Positions 47,502-55,464 of a DNA stretch of 64,000 nt are shown piece by piece. The stretch is from Acetatifactor sp. (lineage in GTDB: Bacteria > Bacillota > Clostridia > Lachnospirales > Lachnospiraceae). The number at the start of each line of letters is the position of its first letter. Position 1 is the first letter of the stretch. The stretch spans positions 1-64,000 of the forward strand of contig JAIDDH010000073.1 of NCBI GenBank assembly GCA_029055435.1, in the 5' to 3' direction. A model generated the notes under the pieces. That model had not been told where the DNA came from. It did no database searches and saw only the letters and a list, made by a program, of their open reading frames with translations. The position numbers were made by a program, and so were the translations under genes.

Positions 47502-49208
47502 TCAATATGCGCTGTAGGCATTGATCAACTCCCATATGACAGGTGTGCCATAACCCAGTCTCCAGACGGCAACGCCGCCGATCTCATTGACAGTCATCAC
47601 ATTCAGCTTTACCCTGATGGAATCCGCATCCTCCAACCACACCTGCTTGAGTCCGCTGTTGCTCTGCCACTCCAGATAATTCTGACAAGTGACCTCGTCC
47701 CACTGAGGTTCTGCGCTGATCTGATTCAGGAAATCCGCCATATTATTCAGAGTCAGATACTCGTCTGTCACAGTTGTGCCATTGGTAGTCCAGACAATGG
47801 TATATAAGGGCAGGGCATTGATAACCTTCTCTGCGGGAACCTCCGACACAGTCTTAGTGATACCGTTGGTGACATAATCGATGCTCGCCACGCTCCCCGG
47901 GTCTCCGCTTCCGTGCCAGTGCTCATCATAGCCCATGATAATCACATAATCCGCAATCTCTCCCTGAATATCCAATCTGTAATGCTCATTAAAATGAAAG
48001 GGAACATAATTGTCCACAGAGAGCACCAGACCATTCTGTCTGCAGGCCACGGACAATTCTCTCAAAAACTGCACATAATGTATTCCGGTTTTCTGCGCCA
48101 CCTGCTCAAAGTCGATATTGATGCCGTCCAGCCCCAGATTGACTGCTGCCGCAGTAATACCATCCACCAGCTTCTGACGTTTCACCGTGGAAGAAAGCAC
48201 TGCATATTCGTCTACAGCCGTCCCTGTTTCATTTCGATAGTTAAAATTGTCCAGCACACCCCAGACCTGCAATCCGATGGAATGCGCCGTATTCACATAG
48301 CTCGTCTCGCCGAAGCTTCTGAAATTCCCCTCCTCGTCATTGAGACTGAACCAGGTGGGTGCAATGACATTCATCCCCTTGCTGCCGGACACCATCTCGT
48401 AGAGCGTGCTGTTGCCTCCCACTCCGCCGATGGAATGAAATCCCAGGCTCACCTTGCCCGCCATGGGAAGTCCGCTGTACTCCGGCGCTGTATAATCCGT
48501 CACCGGCGTCTCCTTTATTGTGTCGATATCTCCCAGTCTTTTATTCTCCACATAGCCGATTATGGAATCCGACGTCTTCACTTTGCTCCAGGTGTCCATC
48601 TGTTCCAGAATCTCCACAGTCTCACCGGACTCCATATCACGCAGTATCGGGCTCTTGATTCCGCCCTTCTCCCGGACTGCAGTCTTTTTCTTAATCTCGG
48701 CAGTCTGGCGCTCTCCCCACTGCGTGTATACCTGAACATGCCTGTCAAAAACTTCATATGAATAATTTGTAAAAAGCTTCACATAGTCTGCTGCCAGATA
48801 GACGGTCTCACCCTCCATCAGACACACGGGATATCCGAGATTCTGCTCCCCCTGAACCGTCGTATAGCTCCCGTCATTGCCGTCGAGAGCAGCGCTGACA
48901 GTTTCCGCCGCATCCGTGTAGAGCAGCAGATTTTCCGTCCTGTCCACATAAAAGATTTCATTCATATAACTGTGTACGGTATCCAGATCAAAATAACAGA
49001 TACCATTCCGAACCAGCGCCTGCTCCGCCACTATCTCATCCTGCAGGATTATGGCTGAGCGCTCCCCGGACACTCCAAAATATTCATCCAAATCCGCCCG
49101 CTCATTGCTGTAGGAATACTTGTCTATCAAAGGTTTGCCCAGAGCAATAAGGGCTATCACCCCAATGAGGACAATTGCTATCACTGCCGTCAAAATTTTT
49201 TTCTTCAT
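47502..49208 (-). CDS. GH18-family glycoside hydrolase with SH3b domain
   Basis: A 568-residue exported or membrane-anchored protein: N-terminal hydrophobic segment (ILTAVIAIVLIGVIALIALG), a copper-amine-oxidase-like N-domain, an SH3b domain (KTAVREKGGIKSPILRDMES, SKVKTSDSIIGYV) and a C-terminal GH18 barrel with LGLDGINIDFEQV holding the DxxDxE catalytic acid, and MGYDEHWHG. This is the arrangement of spore-cortex or wall N-acetylglucosaminidases like YaaH/CwlL types. It acts on peptidoglycan outside the cell. ATG 49208 with GAGAAGAGAG is chosen over an upstream frame that would include a Cys-rich non-signal segment. An inverted repeat lies in its leader. Confidence 0.88.
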   Translation of the reverse strand: MKKKILTAVIAIVLIGVIALIALGKPLIDKYSYSNERADLDEYFGVSGERSAIILQDEIVAEQALVRNGICYFDLDTVHSYMNEIFYVDRTENLLLYTDAAETVSAALDGNDGSYTTVQGEQNLGYPVCLMEGETVYLAADYVKLFTNYSYEVFDRHVQVYTQWGERQTAEIKKKTAVREKGGIKSPILRDMESGETVEILEQMDTWSKVKTSDSIIGYVENKRLGDIDTIKETPVTDYTAPEYSGLPMAGKVSLGFHSIGGVGGNSTLYEMVSGSKGMNVIAPTWFSLNDEEGNFRSFGETSYVNTAHSIGLQVWGVLDNFNYRNETGTAVDEYAVLSSTVKRQKLVDGITAAAVNLGLDGINIDFEQVAQKTGIHYVQFLRELSVACRQNGLVLSVDNYVPFHFNEHYRLDIQGEIADYVIIMGYDEHWHGSGDPGSVASIDYVTNGITKTVSEVPAEKVINALPLYTIVWTTNGTTVTDEYLTLNNMADFLNQISAEPQWDEVTCQNYLEWQSNSGLKQVWLEDADSIRVKLNVMTVNEIGGVAVWRLGYGTPVIWELINAYSAY

Positions 49209-49246
49209 GCGCTCTCTTCTCTCTTTGCTTTTGAATATGTTCTGTG

Positions 49247-49285
49247 TAGAATGTAACCGTCCGCAAATCGAACAGTTACATTCTA
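49247..49285. promoter_or_regulatory. 11-bp perfect inverted repeat upstream of GH18 gene
   Basis: TAGAATGTAAC at 49247 and GTTACATTCTA at 49275 are exact complements 17 bases apart, extendable by TGTGT with one bulge. The start of the GH18 gene is 39 bases away. It could be an operator or an RNA hairpin in the leader. Confidence 0.5.
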
Positions 49286-49289
49286 ACAC

Positions 49290-49915
49290 ACGAACCCGAC
49301 ATAGTCATTACCAATTTTGACAAATTAAGATTTTAAGAGGCAATCGGTGTGTCAGCAAACTGCACCAAAGGACAAATTTTCCCCAATTGACAGATATTTC
49401 CGATTCTCTTATTTCTTCGTCTTAAAAGCTTTAGATTGATTTGAAATCAAAAGAAATGTGATAGACCAGTGTGATATACTAATTGTAAATGCTCCGGCAG
49501 CGCAGACTGATACCTTCAGTCAATATAAATAACAAAAAATACATGTGGAAAACTGATTAAAATGAATTATAAGTGTGAAAATTATAGTTGATATACTATG
49601 AATCCTATCGATCAAGCGCGGATGCACCTGTAAGACATCACTGTGTGGCTAAGGCATAACAGATACAATACCCAATGTTTAACGCATATAAACTGAAAAA
49701 ATAAATTACTGCACCTTTGCCATACAATGTGATATAATAAGTATAGAAATAATAACCAACTAGATAAAAAGAACTGCCCGCCTCCTTTCCGCACCGGATT
49801 ACCGGAGGCATTTACAATTATGATTATATATTATGGTCTATATTTTGGCAAGTTTTTCTTTACAAAAAATATCAAAAAATTATATTAATTTTTTTTAAAC
49901 TGTTCGCTGCCTCTA
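49290..49915. other. AT-rich non-coding stretch before mecA
   Basis: About 630 bases without a convincing gene. It is strongly AT-rich. An open frame of 60 codons on the minus strand (49612-49794) has no ribosome binding site and a composition of low-complexity Leu/Phe/Cys, so it is not counted. A -10-like GTGATATAAT lies at 49730. I see no tRNA or known riboswitch. Confidence 0.5.
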
Positions 49916-49944
49916 TTGACGAACAGCGCATGAAAGTATAGAAT
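49916..49944 (+). promoter_or_regulatory. Promoter for mecA
   Basis: TTGACG, 17 bases, TAGAAT, 86 bases upstream of the mecA start. An inverted repeat CTGTTCG (49900) with CGAACAG (49920) overlaps the -35 and may be an operator. Confidence 0.6.
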
Positions 49945-50029
49945 TCAATATTATCACCATTATTATTGAGAACCTGTCATATAATTGAACCATTCACTCC
50001 GCAGTTCCAGTGCAGAAAGGAAGGGTCCT

Positions 50030-50764
50030 ATGAAAATAGAAAAAGTTAATGAAAATCAGATTCGCTGCACACTGACCAGAGAAGACCTGGCCAGCCGCGA
50101 ATTAAAGATAAGCGAACTTGCCTATGGCACAGAGAAAGCCAAAAATCTTTTCCGCGATATGATGCAGCAGGCCAATTTTGAATTCGGATTCGAAGCCGAA
50201 GATATTCCTCTGATGATCGAGGCGATTCCTCTCAATGCAGAATGTATTGTGCTGATTATCACCAAGGTGGAAGACCCCGAGGAGCTTGACACCCGCTTTT
50301 CCCGCTTCGCTCCCTCTGTCACGGAAGACGACGAGGAAGAGGATGCTGATTACGAAGAGCATGAGGAGCATCAGGAGATGCTGGATTTGTTCCGCAGGCT
50401 CCAGGAGACAAAGGCAGACGCCGTAGCGGCGGAGCCCGCGCCCAAGGAGAATACGGAGGAAGAGAAACTGCGCACACGCATCTTCCGTCTGGATTCCCTG
50501 CAGCAAGTCATGTCCATCGCGGCCGTCACCGACGCACGTTTTCAAGGATTGAGCACATTATATAAGGATGAGCGCAATCAAAAATACCTTCTGGTGCTGA
50601 CACAGGGCAATTCCACCCGGGAAGATTTTGACCGCGTCAGCAATATGATTTCTGAATATGGAAGTCTGCAGCGCACCATGCCCGCCAGCCGCACCTTTCT
50701 GGAAGAGCACTATGAAGCGCTTGTGCCGGAAAATGCATTGAAGGTTCTTGCGCTGAAAAACTGA
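50030..50764 (+). CDS. mecA: Adaptor protein MecA
   Basis: A 244-residue MecA-type ClpC adaptor: N-terminal MKIEKVNENQIRCTLTREDL (a substrate-binding domain), an acidic Glu/Asp linker (EDDEEEDADYEEHEEHQE), and a C-terminal domain with SLQQVMSIAAV and YKDERNQKYLLVL that contacts ClpC. It delivers substrates such as ComK or Spx to ClpCP in Bacillus. The frame opens 15 codons earlier without a ribosome binding site; ATG 50030 with AAGGAAGG is chosen. A lipoprotein gene follows 19 bases later. Confidence 0.92.
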   Translation: MKIEKVNENQIRCTLTREDLASRELKISELAYGTEKAKNLFRDMMQQANFEFGFEAEDIPLMIEAIPLNAECIVLIITKVEDPEELDTRFSRFAPSVTEDDEEEDADYEEHEEHQEMLDLFRRLQETKADAVAAEPAPKENTEEEKLRTRIFRLDSLQQVMSIAAVTDARFQGLSTLYKDERNQKYLLVLTQGNSTREDFDRVSNMISEYGSLQRTMPASRTFLEEHYEALVPENALKVLALKN

Positions 50765-50783
50765 TACCTTAAGGAGGGGAATC

Positions 50784-51227
50784 ATGAAAGAACTTATGAA
50801 AAGAAACGCAAAAGTAACTGTACTATTATTTACCCTTGCCCTGTTGTTTGTGATGGCAGGCTGCGGCAAGAAAACTTATGCGACTGTGGGAGAATGGTAC
50901 GACGATAATCCTGCTGCGGCAGCTGCCATTACCCGCGCAATAAATGCAAGCGGGAACGGCGAAAGCATGACCATAGCCATTGAAGAGAATAATATCATAT
51001 ACCGTATTGTGATGGATGAGGAAACCTTCGGTTCGAGCGAAGAGATGGATGCCTTCTACGCACAGGTATTTGACGAGATGCTGTCTGCAGATGAGGCTTC
51101 CATAAAGAAAAATATCGACGCGATAGCACAGGACACCGGCGTTGATGCAAGCAAGATAACAATTATTTATGAAGTCTATAATCCAGGGGCATCCACTCCG
51201 GGATATACAAAATCTTTCAAAAAATAA
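50784..51227 (+). CDS. Small lipoprotein (DUF4854-like)
   Basis: A 147-residue protein with a lipoprotein signal peptide (VLLFTLALLFVMAGC, lipobox ending at Cys28) and a body of two helices and strands: TVGEWYDDNPAAAAAITRAI, IAIEENNIIYRIVM, MDAFYAQVFDEM. This resembles DUF4854, small lipoproteins common in Lachnospiraceae, of unknown function. It is read with mecA and ends at a strong terminator. It should sit on the outer face of the membrane. Confidence 0.8.
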   Translation: MKELMKRNAKVTVLLFTLALLFVMAGCGKKTYATVGEWYDDNPAAAAAITRAINASGNGESMTIAIEENNIIYRIVMDEETFGSSEEMDAFYAQVFDEMLSADEASIKKNIDAIAQDTGVDASKITIIYEVYNPGASTPGYTKSFKK

Positions 51228-51250
51228 GATTTGCGGAAAACCCAAAACAG

Positions 51251-51286
51251 GAGCCGTGCATGAACAATCAATGCACGGCTCTTTTT
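51251..51286 (+). terminator. Terminator after lipoprotein gene
   Basis: GAGCCGTGCAT pairs perfectly with ATGCACGGCTC around a nine-base loop and is followed by TTTTT. Confidence 0.93.
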
Positions 51287-51336
51287 ACAGTAATTTACAG
51301 AATCAGCAGTTATAAATTTACAGTTATAACCGGCAG

Positions 51337-51528
51337 TTACAGCGCTTCGATGGCTGTCATCAGCGCATCCACATCGATACCGTGAACCATGGCAGCTTCT
51401 TCCAAAGACTCTCCCTGAGCAGAAGGACAGCCCAGGCAGTGCATGCCTGCTTCCATCAACACGGGCGCAACATCAGGGTTTGCGCGCAAAATCTCACCAA
51501 TTGTCATTTCTCTTGTAATTCCAGTCAT
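51337..51528 (-). CDS. DUF1858 domain protein
   Basis: A 63-residue protein that is a single DUF1858 domain: [21 protein letters not shown], then [18 protein letters not shown] with the conserved CxxC. These small helical proteins often go with hybrid-cluster or iron-sulfur proteins and may bind a metal or redox partner. A GGAGAT motif precedes the ATG at 51528. It is a single-gene unit on the minus strand. Confidence 0.88.
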   Translation of the reverse strand: MTGITREMTIGEILRANPDVAPVLMEAGMHCLGCPSAQGESLEEAAMVHGIDVDALMTAIEAL

Positions 51529-51630
51529 CTTGATCTCCTTTCATCCTTCAGGTTTTCTTCCCACCCAGTATAATACTTTCCCGAAAATCTGACAAGCTAT
51601 TCCTGCATCATGTTTTAAATTATAAAGAAC

Positions 51631-51659
51631 TTTACCTTTCGGTGTTTTAATTGTATAAT
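51631..51659 (+). promoter_or_regulatory. Promoter for response regulator and kinase
   Basis: TTTACC, 17 bases, TATAAT, 42 bases before the response regulator start. Confidence 0.7.
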
Positions 51660-51700
51660 TTGAAGGGAACTTAAATATACAAGTATTGGGGAGAAACAAC

Positions 51701-52537
51701 ATGAAATATAAAGTTTTGATAACAGGCAACAATGGGTCCGTAATAGATGATTTCTTTGACCAGATGACGGAGAATTTTGATATACTGTCCTCTTCCACCC
51801 GTTATATGGACTTATTGCAGCACATCAATTATTTTCAACCGGATATATTTGTCTATTGCGCCAGCAGGGAGGCGCAAAACAGTTTTACCCACGGAACCAG
51901 CATAAAAGCCAAGCTGAAAGAGCAACATATTCCTTTTGTTCTGATCGCTTCCCGAACCGACTGCGAAGAATTTATCCGTACTACACCCAACGCCCCCGAT
52001 TTAATTCTGTATCGGCCCCTGTCCTCGAACTCCATCCAGGAAAAGATCATCAGATTTCTCGAAGAAAAAGCTGATAATGAGCAAGGTCTCAAGCATGAGC
52101 AAGCATTGGCGCAATTCCTCTCCATGGTAGAGTCAACGGAAGAAGAACCTGTCGAGGAGGAACCTGTCGTGCCTCTGCGCAAACACATTCTGGTGGTTGA
52201 CGATGATCCGATGATGCTGAAGCTGATAAAAGAGCATCTGCATGAGGACTACGACGTCGCCACTGCGGTCAACGGGAAGATTGCCCTGAAATTTCTGGAG
52301 CGCAGGACGACGGATCTCATTCTCCTCGATTATGAGATGCCGACAGAAAATGGCCCCGCTATTTTGGAGAAACTTCGGGCAGAGAAAAGCACAAAAGATA
52401 TACCCGTCATATTTCTGACCGGCGTCAAGGAGCGCGATAAAATCCACACAGCACTCAGCCTGAAGCCGCAGGGCTATCTTTTAAAGCCCATAGATCACAA
52501 GAAATTATTGGAAGCAATCAATAAAATCCTTCAGTAA
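51701..52537 (+). CDS. Response regulator with degenerate N-terminal receiver
   Basis: A 278-residue protein without a DNA-binding output. Residues 1-130 look like a receiver fold (YKVLITGNNGSVIDDFFDQM, DIFVYCASRE, PFVLIASR, LYRPLSSNS) that has lost its phosphoacceptor Asp. A Glu/Pro linker leads to a normal receiver at 165-278: ILVVDDDPMMLKLI, phosphoacceptor in LILLDYEMP, VIFLTG and LLKPIDHKK. So it may act by protein contact only. It lies 69 bases before the hybrid kinase gene and is its probable partner. Confidence 0.82.
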   Translation: MKYKVLITGNNGSVIDDFFDQMTENFDILSSSTRYMDLLQHINYFQPDIFVYCASREAQNSFTHGTSIKAKLKEQHIPFVLIASRTDCEEFIRTTPNAPDLILYRPLSSNSIQEKIIRFLEEKADNEQGLKHEQALAQFLSMVESTEEEPVEEEPVVPLRKHILVVDDDPMMLKLIKEHLHEDYDVATAVNGKIALKFLERRTTDLILLDYEMPTENGPAILEKLRAEKSTKDIPVIFLTGVKERDKIHTALSLKPQGYLLKPIDHKKLLEAINKILQ

Positions 52538-52606
52538 CCGATACCTGCCAAAACCGAAATCTATTCTCGGGGAACAGGACTCATACGAGAAGAACATGGA
52601 GACAAA

Positions 52607-55297
52607 ATGGGAACAAATTATGAATTACACCTGCTTGATCTAATTGATATAGACACCTTGCAGAAAATACAGGACGCCTTTTCCAATATGACCGGAATGG
52701 CAGCCCTCACAACGGATATTGACGGCACGGCAATAACGCAGGGTTCCAATTTTTCCGACTTCTGCATGAACTATACCAGACGTTCGGAACTCGGCTGCGC
52801 ACGCTGCTCCCAATGCGATAAAATGGGGGCGGAACTGGCTCTCAAAAACGGCAAATCCACTATCTATTTCTGCCATGCGGGTCTTATCGACTATGCCGCG
52901 CCCATTATGGCCAACGACAAAATGGTGGGGTGCTTTATCGGTGGACAGGTTCTCGATAAAGCTCCGGATCCGGAACAGGTCAGAAAAATTGCGGTGGAGC
53001 TGGGCATAGATCCCGATGAATATCTGGCAGCCGTAGAGAAAGTACATATATTGAGTCTGAATCAGATCAATAATGCGGCCATATTCCTTTACACTGTCGC
53101 GGACGTGTTATCCCGTATGGCATACAACAAATATCTTGTCTATAAAGCTAACGCAGAGCTTGAAAAGTCCACAAACATGAAATCCGACTTTCTCGCCAAT
53201 ATGAGCCACGAGATCAGAACGCCCATGAACGCGGTGATCGGTATGGCGGAACTGGCTCTGCGGGAAGATCTGCCGCCCAACGCCAGATCCTGTATCAACC
53301 AGATCAAAGCGGCCGGAAACGCGCTGCTCACCATCGTCAACGATATACTTGATTTTTCCAAAATAGAATCCGGAAAAATGGATATCATAGAAACAGAATA
53401 CGAGCCTATGTCCGTCATCTATGATGTGGCTAATATTGTTCTCACAAGGCTGAATGAAAAGGATGTGGAGCTCATTCTGGATGTGACTCCCAGTCTTCCC
53501 AACAAGCTTATGGGAGACAGCATAAGACTCAAACAGGTACTCCTGAATCTGGCCAATAATGCCGCCAAATTTACCACCAAGGGAAAGATCACCCTGAAGA
53601 TAGATTACACCATTTCCGCCCCCGGGGAGATTTTGTTTTTGGCCACCGTAGAAGACACAGGAATCGGTATTAAAGAGGAGGATATGGAAAAAATCTTTCA
53701 ATCCTTCCAGCAGGTTGACAGCAAGCGCAATATTGAGGGAACGGGTCTGGGTCTTGCGATCTCCAAACAACTGCTGTCCCTGATGCATGGCAGCATCCAG
53801 GTGGAAAGCCAATATGAGAAAGGCAGCAAATTCAGCTTTACGCTACCCCAGAAAATTGTGGACGCCACCCCCAGCATCCAGGTGAGAGCACCGGAAAGCC
53901 TGCTGACTGCCGGTCTGATCTCCAATCCGTATTTGAGAGACAGTCTGAATGAGGACATGAAGCAGCTGAGCGTAAAATACCTGCAGCTGCAGTCCGCCAA
54001 AGACCTTGATACCCTTCCTGAAGACGAGCGGCTTTTCCTCTTTATAGAGCGCCCTATGTTTTCGACCGAGGTGAAACACTATATCTGGAGCCACCCGCAG
54101 CTCACCGCCGTTTTAATCATCAATTTTTATGATCAGGCAAGCTATGGCATTCCCAATCTTCTGGTGCTGAAAAAACCTTTTTTCTCCCTGAATATCGCCA
54201 TGCTGTTAAACGGGGAAGAACTGTACGGAGATGACAACTCAGAAACCTCTGAATTCGACTTTACGGCTCCCGAGGCCAGAATCCTGATTGTGGACGACAA
54301 CGCCGTCAATCTCACGGTGGCGGAGGGACTTTTGGAGCCGCTGAAAATGAAGATAGACACAGTGATCAGCGGAAAAGACGCAATTGATGCGATTACGAAC
54401 GCCCCGAACCAGTATGACATTATTTTTATGGATCACATGATGCCTGAGCTCGACGGAGTGGAGACCACACATATTATCAGGAACTCTCACCCGGAATATA
54501 ACGAGGTACCCATCATTGCCTTAACCGCCAACGCCGTTGAAGGAACCAGGGATATGTTTTTCCGCGCGGGAATGAACGACTTTGTGGCAAAGCCCATCGA
54601 GGTGCGTATGCTGGTGTCCAAGGTCAAACAATGGCTCCCCGTGGAAAAGCTAAAGAAGATCCATAACATATCCACAGGATCATCCACCGCAAAGCACACG
54701 AAAATAAAAGTCGGCGATCTGGACACGGCCTTCGCCATCAAATTCATCGGAGACGAGGCTTTATTCTGGACGGTTCTGAAAGTGTATTATCGCTCCATCG
54801 AAAAAAAGGCAACACTGATCAAATCCTTGGAGGAGCAGGAAGACTGGACCAACTTTACCATAGAGGTTCATGCGTTAAAGAGCGCTTCCCGGCAGATCGG
54901 GGCCATGGCGCTGTCTGAGAAAGCCGCCGCCCTGGAGAAAGCCGGAAATGCCAGGGATTCGTTCGTAATACATCGGGATACCGATAAGATGCTTGAACAA
55001 TATCTCGCATATCTCCCCGTACTGGAGCCCTTCTGCGCTGAAGAGGAAGATGACAGTCAGGATAAGAAAAAGATAGCTTTTGAAACACTGCACAAATGCT
55101 TTGCCAGTATGAGACAGGCTCTCGACGAGCTCGACATGGGCGGTATGGAAGATGTAATCGAGGAGATGAACCAATACAGCTATGAAAGTGATCAGCAGGA
55201 GTTTTTTGCGCAGTTGAGGGAGGCGGTTGAGTCTGTTGACGTTGACAGATGCGAGACAATCATGAAGGATTGGGAAGATACTCTCGCCCTCTCCTGA
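52607..55297 (+). CDS. PocR-domain hybrid sensor histidine kinase with HPt
   Basis: An 896-residue soluble kinase. Order: PocR sensor (residues 5-175; QDAFSNMTGMAALTTDIDG, Cys cluster GCARCSQCDKMG, IYFCHAGL), a short coil, HisKA with FLANMSHEIRTPMNAVIGM, HATPase with LANNAAKFT, DTGIGI and GTGLGL, a degenerate receiver-like stretch, a true receiver (ILIVDDNAVNL, IIFMDHMMPELDG, FVAKPI) and a C-terminal HPt (EVHALKSASRQIGAMAL). This is a full phosphorelay in one protein. PocR domains sense small molecules such as propanediol or, with the cysteines, a metal or redox state. The next genes are the PFL locus, which it may regulate; this is inferred only from position. Confidence 0.9.
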   Translation: MGTNYELHLLDLIDIDTLQKIQDAFSNMTGMAALTTDIDGTAITQGSNFSDFCMNYTRRSELGCARCSQCDKMGAELALKNGKSTIYFCHAGLIDYAAPIMANDKMVGCFIGGQVLDKAPDPEQVRKIAVELGIDPDEYLAAVEKVHILSLNQINNAAIFLYTVADVLSRMAYNKYLVYKANAELEKSTNMKSDFLANMSHEIRTPMNAVIGMAELALREDLPPNARSCINQIKAAGNALLTIVNDILDFSKIESGKMDIIETEYEPMSVIYDVANIVLTRLNEKDVELILDVTPSLPNKLMGDSIRLKQVLLNLANNAAKFTTKGKITLKIDYTISAPGEILFLATVEDTGIGIKEEDMEKIFQSFQQVDSKRNIEGTGLGLAISKQLLSLMHGSIQVESQYEKGSKFSFTLPQKIVDATPSIQVRAPESLLTAGLISNPYLRDSLNEDMKQLSVKYLQLQSAKDLDTLPEDERLFLFIERPMFSTEVKHYIWSHPQLTAVLIINFYDQASYGIPNLLVLKKPFFSLNIAMLLNGEELYGDDNSETSEFDFTAPEARILIVDDNAVNLTVAEGLLEPLKMKIDTVISGKDAIDAITNAPNQYDIIFMDHMMPELDGVETTHIIRNSHPEYNEVPIIALTANAVEGTRDMFFRAGMNDFVAKPIEVRMLVSKVKQWLPVEKLKKIHNISTGSSTAKHTKIKVGDLDTAFAIKFIGDEALFWTVLKVYYRSIEKKATLIKSLEEQEDWTNFTIEVHALKSASRQIGAMALSEKAAALEKAGNARDSFVIHRDTDKMLEQYLAYLPVLEPFCAEEEDDSQDKKKIAFETLHKCFASMRQALDELDMGGMEDVIEEMNQYSYESDQQEFFAQLREAVESVDVDRCETIMKDWEDTLALS

Positions 55298-55368
55298 AAC
55301 CAAATTTCCCGCTATGTATTTTTTGTCGTACAAATCTTTTTTGTATGCAAAAAAATGCACTATCTGCC

Positions 55369-55397
55369 TTGACTCTTAATTCCGTTTTTCCTATAAT
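55369..55397 (+). promoter_or_regulatory. Strong sigma-A promoter of pflB with inverted repeats
   Basis: TTGACT, 17 bases, TATAAT. Around the -10 lie CTCTTAATTCC (55372) and GGATTAAGAG (55405), complementary apart from one extra T, and a 6-bp palindrome AGTAAC-GCAA-GTTACT at 55413-55428 in the leader. These may be regulator sites. Confidence 0.8.
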
Positions 55398-55464
55398 AAA
55401 TACAGGATTAAGAGTAACGCAAGTTACTTTAAAATAATCAAATAAAAATAGGAGGCATATCAAA

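Noticed and set aside
49612..49794. A 60-codon minus-strand frame in the AT-rich gap before mecA.
   Set aside because: Low-complexity hydrophobic composition, no start signals; could be chance in AT-rich DNA.
49900..49926. LexA (SOS) box upstream of mecA.
   Set aside because: The half-sites are in the order GTTCG...CGAAC with 13 bases between, opposite to the CGAAC-N4-GTTCG SOS box of Firmicutes.
51541..51798. An 85-codon minus-strand frame overlapping the response regulator start.
   Set aside because: It covers the response regulator promoter and start on the other strand, with no ribosome binding site and no recognisable domain.
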